From Paenisporosarcina quisquiliarum (GTDB taxonomy: Bacteria; Bacillota; Bacilli; Bacillales_A; Planococcaceae), in assembly GCF_027563315.1 (NCBI RefSeq), contig NZ_JAMKBJ010000003.1, forward strand, positions 124,001 through 188,000: 64,000 bases of DNA, read 5' to 3'. The notes under the pieces were generated by a model that worked only from the letters and a program-made list of their open reading frames with translations, did no database searches and was not told the origin of the DNA. The position numbers and the translations under genes were made by a program. Below are positions 25,895-33,817 of the stretch, piece after piece. The first letter of the stretch is position 1. Every line of letters begins with the position of its first letter.

Positions 25895-25939
25895 CCTTGA
25901 CAGAGGGAGGAGATTATAAGTTTAAGCCCAGTCGGGATT
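25895..25939 (+). other. Degenerate tRNA-Val 3' fragment, possible attachment-site remnant
   Basis: The sequence shares CCTTGACAG with the tRNA anticodon arm and, at the 3' end, GTTTAAGCCCAGTCGGGAT aligns with the tRNA T arm and acceptor strand (14 identical bases, then three transitions over 22 positions). It lies 2.6 kb from tRNA-Val in the same orientation. Duplicated tRNA 3' ends are produced by tyrosine-integrase insertion. No integrase is present, so this would be a decayed remnant. Hairpin TGGGT/ACCCA (25941-25956) and AGAATCTT/AAAGATTCT (25960-25984) follow. Confidence 0.65.
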
Positions 25940-25986
25940 ATTGGGTGCCAAACCCACGAGAATCTTTAAGGAACGAAAGATTCTTC

Positions 25987-26024
25987 CAAAAAAAGCATCA
26001 TCTCTTATGAGGTGATGCTTTTTT
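25987..26024. terminator. Bidirectional terminator after the tRNA fragment
   Basis: AAGCATCATC pairs with GGTGATGCTT around an 8-base loop; A7 precedes and T6 follows, so it can act on either strand. No known gene ends here on the plus strand except the tRNA-like fragment. Confidence 0.8.
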
Positions 26025-26064
26025 CTTCGTCTTAAATTTCAATTTCAACATTTTTGTATCCAAT

Positions 26065-26092
26065 AAAAAACCCTCACTCCTATGAGTGAGGA
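26065..26092 (-). terminator. Terminator of the sulfur cluster
   Basis: Perfect 8-bp stem CCTCACTC/GAGTGAGG with a 4-base loop, followed by GG and T6 on the minus strand. It lies about 100 bases past the last DsrE gene. Confidence 0.88.
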
Positions 26093-26187
26093 TAAGAAAC
26101 TACTTTAATTGGGTATCGCGATTATCAACTATTTTTTAAGGTTTAGTAAACCGACTAATCCCATCTATACAGCCAGCTCCAATTTCA

Positions 26188-26571
26188 TTAAAAATGTACA
26201 AATAGATCTGCTGAAACTGCTTCATTTAACACCCATTTAATTGGTACTTGATCGGCAGGATATAAAAAGTGAATATCTTCTTTAAGATCCAGGTCGACTA
26301 CGTACAATTTCACGCCTGTTTCGACAGCAATTTCAAGTAATTCATGAATGGATGGAGCATTAAAATCATTAAGAGCATTGGAAAGATACTCAATCCCTTC
26401 AGAAGGGACTGGAATATACTTTTCATCTAAAATATTAACACCTTTCCTCGAAAAAGCTAATATGACGTCAGCACCAGAAGAAGCAGCACCGACAGCAATA
26501 TTTAAGGGTGGGTAAGCAGATTCTAAGGCGTCATGAAGAGCTAAGACAACTACTTTTTTGGGTTCCATCAT
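26188..26571 (-). CDS. Cys-less DsrE-family protein
   Basis: The 127-residue protein has the DsrE/DsrF fold pattern: alternating strands and helices with NIAVGAASSGADVILAFSRKGV and ETGVKLYVVDLDL. Where the sister proteins have a cysteine after the fourth strand (LYGCQM, FIGCQM), this one has LYVV, and the whole protein contains no cysteine. It therefore cannot carry a persulfide itself and may be a structural or regulatory partner. The upstream DsrE gene ends 12 bases before its preferred ATG (26571), after a GAGAGGGG site, so the two are translated together. Membership in DsrE is by pattern, without a profile search. Confidence 0.75.
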   Translation of the reverse strand: MMEPKKVVVLALHDALESAYPPLNIAVGAASSGADVILAFSRKGVNILDEKYIPVPSEGIEYLSNALNDFNAPSIHELLEIAVETGVKLYVVDLDLKEDIHFLYPADQVPIKWVLNEAVSADLFVHF

Positions 26572-26582
26572 TTGTACCCCTC

Positions 26583-26930
26583 TCAATAACTCAGTACGGC
26601 ATCTGCTTGATATGCTGACTCTAAAAAAGTAACGACTCCCGCGAGTTCAGCACCATCAACCAATTCCAAACCATCTGCAATTAAGATATTCATCTGGCAT
26701 CCGTAAAGTTTAATCCCCAATTGACTTGCCGAAGTTAATAATTGAGCTAAATCCTCACCATGTGTGCGATCAAGCTTTCTTAAGTACCTTCGATCCAATA
26801 TTCTTGCGCCATCCAAATCAAAAAATATAGCCACTTCATTGTTTTGGTCAATCATTTCGATTGCTTGTTTTAATACATTGATCGCATTTGAGCTTAATGA
26901 TACAAAAAAAACAAATTTTTTGTTTGCCAT
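26583..26930 (-). CDS. DsrE-family sulfurtransferase subunit
   Basis: The 115-residue protein has the DsrE pattern with the expected cysteine C78 in LYGCQMN, the probable persulfide carrier. Its ATG at 26930 is preceded by AAGGGG; an earlier in-frame ATG at 26954 has no better site. It is followed closely by the Cys-less paralogue, so a hetero-oligomer is plausible. It is the fifth protein of the minus-strand sulfur cluster whose other members are TauE, MBL/rhodanese, TusA and rhodanese proteins. Confidence 0.82.
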   Translation of the reverse strand: MANKKFVFFVSLSSNAINVLKQAIEMIDQNNEVAIFFDLDGARILDRRYLRKLDRTHGEDLAQLLTSASQLGIKLYGCQMNILIADGLELVDGAELAGVVTFLESAYQADAVLSY

Positions 26931-26972
26931 TTCAACCCCTTCTTCCCGATACAAGCATTAGATACTGTTAAC

Positions 26973-27749
26973 TTATAAGATATCCATCCAAATCTTCACT
27001 GCAGTAGCTAGAATCAATACAGCAAGAATGACTTGCAATACTTTTGTATTCATCTTTTTCCCTGCCATTGCGCCAAGTGGAGAAGCAATCAAGCTGGCTA
27101 CAACCATGATAGCAGCTGGATAATAATCTACTTGTCCAGTAGTTACTTTACCAACCGTAGCGCCGATTGAAGAGATAAATGTGATGGCTAATGATGATGC
27201 AATCGTCATCCGAGTAGGAATTTTCAACACAACCAACATGATTGGAACTAGTAAAAACGCTCCTGCAGCTCCTACAATACCCGCTCCGATACCAACGATT
27301 AAAGAAAGTGAAGCAGCAATCCATTTATTGAATTTCACTTGATCAAGCGGAATATCGTCTATTCCTTTTTTAGGAATAAACATCATAACAGCTGCAATAG
27401 CCGCTAAAATACCGTAAATCAAATTAATTCCATCTTCACTCATTAATTTCGAACCATAACTACCAACAAAACTACCAATTAGAATACTGACACCCATATA
27501 AAGTATTAATGATTTGTTTAAATATCCACCTTTACGGTATGCCCATACTCCACCGATTGTTGCGAAGAATACTTGTACCGCACTGATTCCTGATACTTCA
27601 TGTGCACTGAATGCTGCTAATCCCAACATTGGTGGAATATACAGGAGCATCGGATATTTAATGATTGAACCCCCAATTCCGAGCATTCCGGAAATATATG
27701 ATCCTACGAATCCAATCAAGAAAATGGTAATGATAAATCCTAAATCCAT
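26973..27749 (-). CDS. TauE/SafE-family sulfite/organosulfur exporter
   Basis: The 258-residue membrane protein has eight or so transmembrane helices and the family's glycine-rich repeats, [20 protein letters not shown] at the start and [17 protein letters not shown] near the middle. These proteins export sulfite or related anions. In B. subtilis YrkJ, the same family sits with YrkE/F/H/I. AAAGGAGG lies before the ATG. A hairpin between this gene and the MBL/rhodanese gene may reduce read-through. Confidence 0.88.
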   Translation of the reverse strand: MDLGFIITIFLIGFVGSYISGMLGIGGSIIKYPMLLYIPPMLGLAAFSAHEVSGISAVQVFFATIGGVWAYRKGGYLNKSLILYMGVSILIGSFVGSYGSKLMSEDGINLIYGILAAIAAVMMFIPKKGIDDIPLDQVKFNKWIAASLSLIVGIGAGIVGAAGAFLLVPIMLVVLKIPTRMTIASSLAITFISSIGATVGKVTTGQVDYYPAAIMVVASLIASPLGAMAGKKMNTKVLQVILAVLILATAVKIWMDIL

Positions 27750-27768
27750 GATTTTTCCTCCTTTAAGG

Positions 27769-27798
27769 AAAAGGAATCCTCAGGCGGATTCCTTTCAA
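27769..27798 (-). terminator. Hairpin between MBL/rhodanese and TauE genes
   Basis: AAAGGAATCC and GGATTCCTTT form a 10-bp stem with a small loop; the tail is TTCCTTAAA, weaker than a full T run. It could be an attenuator or processing site rather than a complete stop. Confidence 0.6.
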
Positions 27799-27824
27799 TT
27801 AATATCACTGATTAGTTGTTCAAA

Positions 27825-28952
27825 TTAACGTACGGCACAGCGATTTGGTCCGATTTCCATTTCACGCTGTTTTTCATCATCTGGGCTAATAATACCCATG
27901 TTTGTTTGACGAATCTCTTGATAAGCATTTGGTTGTGGTGGTAGATTTTCTGTTACTAATTTTCTAAATTCATTCTCATCATCAATATTTAAACCATGAT
28001 TTTGAGCATATAATGTACCTAATTTTTCAGACACACTTCCATCCTCATTCAATTCATCGATAATCATGAAATGAGCAGGAAGAACAATTAGCTCTTCAGA
28101 TAATTTTCTGTAGCGTTCGTACAGACTTTCTCTTAAATCTTTTACCCAATCTTCTGCCATACCAGCTAAATCTGGTCGCCCGATTGAATCAATGAATAAG
28201 ATATCCCCTGATAACAAGTATTTTTCATCTACAACAAATGAAGTTGATCCAATCGTGTGTCCTGGTGAATATAACGCATGAATATTAATCGTTGTGTGAC
28301 CGATTGTTACATCATTCCCATTTTCCAACGGTTGGTATTCAAAAATTACTTCTGTCGCATCCTTCGGTGGTAACCAATATGTTGCTCCCGTGTTTTGAGC
28401 AATTGTGCGTCCACCTGAAATGTGATCAGCATGCAAATGTGTATCAAACACATGTGTAATTTTCGCTCCCAAACCTTCTGCAAATTGAATATAAACATCA
28501 GTCATTCGAGTAGCGTCTACGATGGCTGCTTCGCCATTTGACACGACCATATAAGATAAACATCCTTTACCAATACGAACAAATTGATAAAGTTCTCCGC
28601 CATTTTCTAAATCGCCAACTTTAACCGGTTCTAAATGCTCGCTCCACGCTTTCATTCCACCTTGTAAATAAGAAACTTCAAGTCCTTCATCTGATAGCAT
28701 TTCGGCAATCATGATAGATGAACCTTCTTTAGCACACACTACCAGGATTTCTTGATCAGAAGGAAGTTCATTCATGATTTCTTCCACCCCATCCAATAAA
28801 TCGAAGTATGGGATATTTAGATAACTAAAGTTTTCACCTTCAATTTTCCAATCTTGAAAATCACCTTCGTTGCGGACGTCTAAAACAAACAATTTTTCTT
28901 TGTTAAATACTTTTGTTGTAACTTCTTTTGAAGTCATTGCTTTTACAGTCAT
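27825..28952 (-). CDS. Rhodanese-metallo-beta-lactamase fusion (persulfide dioxygenase-like, YrkH type)
   Basis: An N-terminal rhodanese domain (about 1-108) has its catalytic cysteine C73 in VVCAKEGSS. The rest is a metallo-beta-lactamase fold with the metal motif THLHADH (H172, H174, D176, H177), [16 protein letters not shown] and VLPAH. The order is the reverse of CstB-type enzymes (MBL first, rhodanese last). Family members oxidise persulfides, releasing sulfite. The GGGGGT ribosome site lies inside the CstR-like operator, so repression may also affect translation. Closest B. subtilis counterpart is YrkH. Confidence 0.87.
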   Translation of the reverse strand: MTVKAMTSKEVTTKVFNKEKLFVLDVRNEGDFQDWKIEGENFSYLNIPYFDLLDGVEEIMNELPSDQEILVVCAKEGSSIMIAEMLSDEGLEVSYLQGGMKAWSEHLEPVKVGDLENGGELYQFVRIGKGCLSYMVVSNGEAAIVDATRMTDVYIQFAEGLGAKITHVFDTHLHADHISGGRTIAQNTGATYWLPPKDATEVIFEYQPLENGNDVTIGHTTINIHALYSPGHTIGSTSFVVDEKYLLSGDILFIDSIGRPDLAGMAEDWVKDLRESLYERYRKLSEELIVLPAHFMIIDELNEDGSVSEKLGTLYAQNHGLNIDDENEFRKLVTENLPPQPNAYQEIRQTNMGIISPDDEKQREMEIGPNRCAVR

Positions 28953-28958
28953 TTATTT

Positions 28959-28974
28959 TTACCCCCTACGGTAT
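28959..28974. promoter_or_regulatory. CstR/CsoR-like operator at the MBL/rhodanese gene
   Basis: TTACCCCCTACGGTAT, an imperfect 16-bp palindrome of the ATACC-N6-GGTAT type, overlaps the ribosome site of the MBL/rhodanese gene. Related sites lie at 30109, 30977 and 31274. Confidence 0.6.
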
Positions 28975-29074
28975 TATTTTAGTTAAAAATTAAGCTATGT
29001 TAAACGATACTGTTGTATATTGTACAATTGAGGTTGCACTAGTTTTTAACAGTATTTTTTAACATAACTAAAAA

Positions 29075-29467
29075 TTAAAATGTTAATGTTACTTCTGCAT
29101 CTTTAGCGAATTCAAGGAATGTAACAGCTCCGCCAACATCGATTCCATCAACAAATGATTCTTTTTCAAGACCCATAACATCCATTGTCATTTGGCAACC
29201 GATGAATTTTACATCAAGCTCTTGAGCCATTGCAACCAATTCAGGAATAGCTGGTACGTTTGCATTAGCAAATCCTTCTGCGAAGTGCTCTTTTCCTTCA
29301 GGCATTGCCAGTTGTTGATTTGCTTCTTTATGAATCAAATTTAATCCTTCAAAAGTGAAGAAGATAGCTACTTCTTGATCTGTTGCTGCTGCTGCAGTTG
29401 CGATATTAAAAACTTTATATGCATCGAATAATCCACCATTACTTGCGATAATTGCTACTTTACTCAT
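29075..29467 (-). CDS. DsrE-family sulfurtransferase subunit
   Basis: The 130-residue protein has the DsrE pattern with persulfide cysteine C91 in FIGCQMTMDVMGL. AGGAGG precedes the ATG by 8 bases. It lies between the MBL/rhodanese gene and the TusA-rhodanese fusion on the same strand; the 122-bp gap to the MBL gene contains that gene's operator, while only 47 bp separate it from the fusion gene, so it is probably cotranscribed with the latter. Confidence 0.85.
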   Translation of the reverse strand: MSKVAIIASNGGLFDAYKVFNIATAAAATDQEVAIFFTFEGLNLIHKEANQQLAMPEGKEHFAEGFANANVPAIPELVAMAQELDVKFIGCQMTMDVMGLEKESFVDGIDVGGAVTFLEFAKDAEVTLTF

Positions 29468-29514
29468 TTTAGTTCCTCCTAGTTAGTTGTAAATTTTCGT
29501 TTATCGTTATGCGA

Positions 29515-30090
29515 TTAATTGTTAATACTTTTCGTTTCTCCAGTCCATTGGCTCATCCCCGGCAGGACATTAATTACGTTCGTAAAGCCGTTTTCAGCTA
29601 ATTTTTGTGCAGCGAAATCACTGCGATTACCTGTGCGGCATACTACATAAATTTCATCTTCTTTATTTAATTCATTTAGTCTAGATTCCAGTTCACCCAT
29701 AGGAATAGATTGGGAATTTGGAATATGATCGAAAGCATATTCTGCAGCTTCACGTACATCCACTACCACAATGCTGTCATTGTTTTGTAATTTCGTTAGT
29801 AGTTCATCGTTAGTAGCAACATTCGGATGTTTTCGTTCAGTCGCTTCCTCACCAGAAGACTTTCTTAAGTAATGTTTTAGTACATCTCCATCTTCCAAAG
29901 TGCCAAGATACTGATGACCAGTACTTCCAGCCCAAGCTTTAATATCCGCTGTAGACCCTTTATCTGTAGCCAAAACTTCTAGAACTTGCCCAGCTTCTAA
30001 AGTAGTCATTGCTTTTTTAGTTTTCACGATTGGCATCGGACATGCTAATCCTTTTGCATCTAAAATTAAATTTGCTTTAATTTCATTCAT
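29515..30090 (-). CDS. TusA-rhodanese fusion sulfurtransferase (YrkF type)
   Basis: Residues 1-76 are a TusA domain with cysteine C17 in the GLACPMPIVKTKKAM motif. Residues about 92-190 are a rhodanese domain with C151 in VVCRTGNRSD. A short charged linker joins them. The fusion can pass a persulfide between the two cysteines; it corresponds to B. subtilis YrkF. GGAGGT lies before the ATG, and a CstR-like operator (30109-30124) lies just upstream. Confidence 0.92.
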   Translation of the reverse strand: MNEIKANLILDAKGLACPMPIVKTKKAMTTLEAGQVLEVLATDKGSTADIKAWAGSTGHQYLGTLEDGDVLKHYLRKSSGEEATERKHPNVATNDELLTKLQNNDSIVVVDVREAAEYAFDHIPNSQSIPMGELESRLNELNKEDEIYVVCRTGNRSDFAAQKLAENGFTNVINVLPGMSQWTGETKSINN

Positions 30091-30108
30091 TGTATTACCT
30101 CCACATTT

Positions 30109-30124
30109 ATACCACTAAGGGTAT
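30109..30124. promoter_or_regulatory. CstR/CsoR-like operator at the TusA-rhodanese gene
   Basis: ATACCACTAAGGGTAT is a 16-bp imperfect palindrome of the same type as at 28959, 30977 and 31274. It lies 18 bases ahead of the fusion-gene start. Confidence 0.65.
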
Positions 30125-30140
30125 TTATAGTCAGAAAAAA

Positions 30141-30437
30141 TTATTGTACTTGCCCTTCGTAAGAAAGCATGCCACCAGTCATATTGATAACTGAGTATCC
30201 GTGGCTCTCAAGAATTTGAGTAGCACGACCGCTTCTGCCGCCAGAACGACAAACCATGACGTACTCTTTTGATTTATCCAGCTCGTTCATGCGAAATTCA
30301 AGTAATCCAAGAGGAATGTTTACAGCACCCGGTATTTTTCCAGCTGCTACTTCATCCACTTCACGGACATCAATAATATTTAATGTTTTACCTTCAGTGA
30401 CGTTCATTTCAACTTCTTTTGCTGTCATTTCTTTCAT
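30141..30437 (-). CDS. Single-domain rhodanese
   Basis: The 98-residue protein is a complete rhodanese domain with catalytic cysteine C63 in VCRSGGRSGRA and the DVRE segment at 23-26. It transfers sulfane sulfur to or from other cluster members. GAGGAGG precedes the ATG. It follows the DsrE gene by 34 bases on the same strand and belongs to the same transcript. Confidence 0.92.
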   Translation of the reverse strand: MKEMTAKEVEMNVTEGKTLNIIDVREVDEVAAGKIPGAVNIPLGLLEFRMNELDKSKEYVMVCRSGGRSGRATQILESHGYSVINMTGGMLSYEGQVQ

Positions 30438-30471
30438 GAATAAATCCTCCTCAAATGTTTTGTTTATATTA

Positions 30472-30951
30472 TTAAATGAATAGGTTCACATTGCCATCTT
30501 GTGCATCTGCCAAGTAAGCTGCTACCCCTGCATATTCAATGTTGTCCAATAGCTCCGCTTGTTGAAGACCTAATAAGTCCATTGTCATCGTACAAGCAAC
30601 CAATTTAATGTCTTGTTCTTGCGCCATTTCAATCAAGTTTGGTAAAGACATCGCATTATGCTTTTTCATGACATCCTTGATCATCTTCGGTCCAAAACCA
30701 GCAAAGTTCATTTTTGAAAGGCCCATTTTATCTGCGCCTCTTGGCATCATTTTGCCGAACATTTTTTCCATGAATCCTTTTTTAACCATTACATTTTCGT
30801 CTTTACGTAATGCATTTAAACCCCAGAATGTATGGAAAATGGTTACTTCGTGATCATACGCAGCTGCACCATTCGCAATGATATATGCTGCCATTACTTT
30901 ATCGTAATCTCCACTGAATAAAACAATGGTTGTTTTTTTCTGTTCACTCAT
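30472..30951 (-). CDS. DsrE-family protein (YrkE type)
   Basis: The 159-residue DsrE protein carries cysteine C120 in LVACTMTMDLLGL. It is longer than the other DsrE copies because of an insertion (about 58-100) rich in Met, Lys and Gly, as in YrkE-like proteins. AAAGGAGAG precedes the ATG. It is flanked by TusA and rhodanese genes, and a CstR-like operator lies 26 bases upstream of its start. Confidence 0.88.
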   Translation of the reverse strand: MSEQKKTTIVLFSGDYDKVMAAYIIANGAAAYDHEVTIFHTFWGLNALRKDENVMVKKGFMEKMFGKMMPRGADKMGLSKMNFAGFGPKMIKDVMKKHNAMSLPNLIEMAQEQDIKLVACTMTMDLLGLQQAELLDNIEYAGVAAYLADAQDGNVNLFI

Positions 30952-30976
30952 TTTATCTCTCCTTTGAAGTCACTAA

Positions 30977-30992
30977 ATACCCATAAAGGTAT
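30977..30992. promoter_or_regulatory. CstR/CsoR-like operator at the YrkE-type gene
   Basis: ATACCCATAAAGGTAT, a 16-bp imperfect palindrome of the ATACC-N6-GGTAT type, between the TusA and DsrE genes. Confidence 0.6.
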
Positions 30993-31008
30993 TTTTCTTG
31001 TTAAAAAA

Positions 31009-31236
31009 TTAAGCTTTTTTAATCCAGAACTTAAGCACATCATTTTCTTCAAGATGTTGTAGCATTTCGTGGCCACCTGATGCAGCCCAAGCTGTTAAAT
31101 CATTCACAGCGCCTTTGTCTGTTGTATGAATTTCCAGTACTTGCCCACTTTCAAGTTCTTTCATTGATTTTCTAGTTTTAACGATTGGCATCGGACAAGC
31201 CAATCCTTTAGCGTCCAAAAATTTATCTGCATTCAT
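31009..31236 (-). CDS. TusA-family sulfur carrier (YrkI type)
   Basis: The 75-residue protein is a single TusA domain with carrier cysteine C14 in the GLACPMPIVKTRKSM motif. It is the first gene of the sulfur cluster on the minus strand. AAAGGAGG precedes the ATG. A strong SigA promoter overlapped by a palindromic operator lies just upstream, so the cluster should be induced when the repressor is released. Confidence 0.93.
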   Translation of the reverse strand: MNADKFLDAKGLACPMPIVKTRKSMKELESGQVLEIHTTDKGAVNDLTAWAASGGHEMLQHLEENDVLKFWIKKA

Positions 31237-31273
31237 TATTGTATTCCTCCTTTGAAATGTGAAAGGTAATTTA

Positions 31274-31316
31274 ATACCTCTAGGGGTATATTACAAGAAA
31301 TAAAAATAGATGTCAA
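31274..31316 (-). promoter_or_regulatory. SigA promoter with CstR/CsoR-like operator for the sulfur cluster
   Basis: The minus strand shows TTGACA (31316-31311), a 17-base spacer and TAATAT (31293-31288). The palindrome ATACCTCTAGGGGTAT (31274-31289) abuts the -10 element, a repression position. The palindrome is of the CsoR/CstR type known for sulfide and copper sensors; context points to a persulfide sensor. The repressor gene is not in the window. Confidence 0.75.
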
Positions 31317-31438
31317 CCCATTGTCTCGATGTTTTCACTTATACCCCATTATGTATATTATGTACCCTGTAAAAGTATGTGAATAAACTTCAAAGAAAAA
31401 GCATCACCCCGTTTGAGATGACGCGTCTTCTACAATTA

Positions 31439-31561
31439 TTAAGCTCGCCAGACACCACGTTCCCACTTCTCTATAAATTGCTCAAACGTAAGACCATAGC
31501 GTTCTCTAATTTTATGATACACAAAATATTGTCCCAAGCTTTCAATGAGTCGATCTTCCAT
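31439..31561 (-). CDS. Small protein of 40 residues, unknown function
   Basis: A complete ORF of 40 codons starts with ATG 7 bases after AGGAGG. The product (MEDRLIESLG..., ending EKWERGVWRA) looks folded and helical, with aromatic and basic residues, no signal and no membrane segment. I have the impression of similar short hypothetical proteins in Bacillales but cannot name a family. Downstream are only weak hairpins. Upstream to the TRAP permease terminator (31562-31740) nothing else is seen. Confidence 0.6.
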   Translation of the reverse strand: MEDRLIESLGQYFVYHKIRERYGLTFEQFIEKWERGVWRA

Positions 31562-31739
31562 TTAAACGCCTCCTGTTGATGTTGATGGATTCATTTATTC
31601 TATTCATCTTTAGCTTGTCCCTAGACATTAAATCATATTCAAGTAGTAAGAATTTTTGCTCGTACATTTGTTTACTTTCAAATAGAACCAATGATTTTAC
31701 TTCTTATTAATTAGTATCTGCGTTTATCCGTACAAATAA

Positions 31740-31779
31740 AAAAATCGCAATGAGCACGAGAGGCTCACTGCGATTTTTT
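31740..31779 (-). terminator. Terminator of the TRAP permease gene
   Basis: AAAATCGCAATGAGC pairs with GGCTCACTGCGATTTT; A/T runs on both sides make it bidirectional, ending at the permease stop. Confidence 0.9.
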
Positions 31780-31786
31780 AAATTTC

Positions 31787-33817
31787 CTAAATTGCTGGTA
31801 CAGCTTTTTTCTTATCATGACTCTTATCACGTGTGAAGTATTGGATGGCAAATAGAGTGATAAACATTACCAATCCAATGATGTCGGATAATCCTTCTGG
31901 ATAAATAAGAAGCAATCCCGCAATTACAGCTAAAATGCGTTCATACCATTTTACGTCTCGATACCAATAACCAATCATACCTGCACCAATTGAGATCATA
32001 CCAGATATAGCAGTAATCAAAACCCAAATCAATTGAGGGATTGTCGTATCAATCATTAATAACTCAGGTGATAGTACGAACATATATGGAATAATGAACG
32101 CTGAAATCGCCAATTTGGCCGAAACAACTCCTGTTTTTATCGGATCTCCGCCAGACACTCCAGATGCCGCAAATGCAGCCAAGGCGACAGGTGGCGTAAT
32201 ATCGGCAATTATACCAAAGTAGAATACAAATAAATGAGCCGACAAAGCTACTGCCATCGGTACCGCTGCGCCTTCAGGCAAATCTAGCATCAATAACGTG
32301 ATGATGGCAGGTGCTGCTATCGTGGACGTGATAACATAGTTTGCAGTCGTTGGAGACCCCATTCCAAGAACAATTGCTGCGATCATCGTCAAGAATAGTG
32401 TCAATAAAATATTTCCACCTGAAGCAGATACCAAACCGTTCGCCAAACTTAAGCCAAGGCCTGTTTTAACAACTACACCGACGATAATACCGGCCGCTGC
32501 AGTAGCGGCTGCTACAGCCAATGCTGTTCGTGCTCCATCTACCAGGGCTTCAATAATATCCTTAAAACCGAGTCGTGTTTCTTTATTAAATGCACTCACT
32601 AAAATTGTCAGGAGAATCCCGTATAATGCCGCTCGCATTGTCGGCACACCTGTAAGTAAAAACAAAATAATCCCGACTATCGGTAATAATAAGTATATTT
32701 TCTTTAACACTTCTTTGCGATTTGGCATTTCTTCTTTTGACAATCCGCGTAAACCTACACGTTTTGCTTCAAAATGCGTCATAATCCAAATCCCTGTAAA
32801 GTATAAAAGTGCGGGTATTGCTGCTGCTTTTGCAATGTCCCAATATTTAATACCACCAATGAATTCTACCATTAGGAAAGCCGCTGCTCCCATAATTGGA
32901 GGCATAATCTGCCCTCCCGTTGATGCAGCCGCTTCAACTCCACCAGCAAATTCTTTTTTATAACCTAATTTTTTCATCATTGGTATGGTGTATGAGCCTG
33001 ATGTCACCACGTTAGCTACTGAACTCCCTGAAATGGTTCCTTGCAAGGCACTTGAAAAAATCGCAACTTTGGCAGGTCCACCGATCAAATGACCCGCAAA
33101 AGCAACCGCAAGATCATTGAAGTACTGACCTACACCTGTCTTTACCAGAAAAGCTCCGAATAACAGGAAGACGAAAATAAATGTAGCCGATACACTTAAC
33201 GGCGTTCCTAATATACCATCAGTTGTGAAGAACATAAGTTGAACGACACTTTCTAGTTCTTGTCCACGGTGCGCCAGGAAACCTGGGAAATAGCGACCGA
33301 AGAACATGTAAATAATAAAGATGGAAGCAATTATGGTAATCGGTAAACCAACTGCTCTTCTCGTAGCTTCCAATACGAGCAAAATAGCCAATACCCCAAC
33401 TATTAAGTCGAGAGGAGTTACATTACCTACCCGGAATACCAGATCGTTATACATAATAGGCCAGTATAAACCTACACCAACCGATAAGATGGACAAAATA
33501 TAATCGTAAAAAGGAATCTTGTTCCTTTTAAGTTTGCTTCCTCTTTTAATAGCAGGGAACAGTAGAAAAATAAGGGATAGTGCAAACCCTAAATGAATTG
33601 AACGTTGAATGTACGCAGTAAATTGCTGAAAAATAGCCGTATACAATTGGAATAGAGAAAAAGCCAAAAGTCCAAAGAACACTACTTTTAACATAACCCC
33701 TTGTAAATGTCGTGTGTTAGATTCAGGGTCGTATTTTTCTAATATTTCACGTTGTTCCTCATCAGTTAATTGTTCAAATTGTTCTGGTTGTTCATTGCGC
33801 TCAAGTTTTTCACTCAC
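31787..33817 (-). CDS. TRAP transporter permease, fused small and large subunits
   Basis: The 676-residue protein combines the DctQ-type and DctM-type membrane subunits, as usual for TAXI-TRAP systems. About 15 or more hydrophobic segments are visible. Conserved GTISGSSVANVVTSGSYTIP and GGQIMPPIMGAAAFL segments mark the M-domain substrate path. With the solute-binding protein it imports an organic acid or amino acid using an ion gradient. The DUF1850 gene overlaps its start by 8 bases. Substrate is unknown. Confidence 0.92.
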   Translation of the reverse strand: MSEKLERNEQPEQFEQLTDEEQREILEKYDPESNTRHLQGVMLKVVFFGLLAFSLFQLYTAIFQQFTAYIQRSIHLGFALSLIFLLFPAIKRGSKLKRNKIPFYDYILSILSVGVGLYWPIMYNDLVFRVGNVTPLDLIVGVLAILLVLEATRRAVGLPITIIASIFIIYMFFGRYFPGFLAHRGQELESVVQLMFFTTDGILGTPLSVSATFIFVFLLFGAFLVKTGVGQYFNDLAVAFAGHLIGGPAKVAIFSSALQGTISGSSVANVVTSGSYTIPMMKKLGYKKEFAGGVEAAASTGGQIMPPIMGAAAFLMVEFIGGIKYWDIAKAAAIPALLYFTGIWIMTHFEAKRVGLRGLSKEEMPNRKEVLKKIYLLLPIVGIILFLLTGVPTMRAALYGILLTILVSAFNKETRLGFKDIIEALVDGARTALAVAAATAAAGIIVGVVVKTGLGLSLANGLVSASGGNILLTLFLTMIAAIVLGMGSPTTANYVITSTIAAPAIITLLMLDLPEGAAVPMAVALSAHLFVFYFGIIADITPPVALAAFAASGVSGGDPIKTGVVSAKLAISAFIIPYMFVLSPELLMIDTTIPQLIWVLITAISGMISIGAGMIGYWYRDVKWYERILAVIAGLLLIYPEGLSDIIGLVMFITLFAIQYFTRDKSHDKKKAVPAI

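Noticed and set aside
31379-31579. 66-codon plus-strand frame
   Set aside because: It is antisense to the better-supported 40-residue ORF with AGGAGG.
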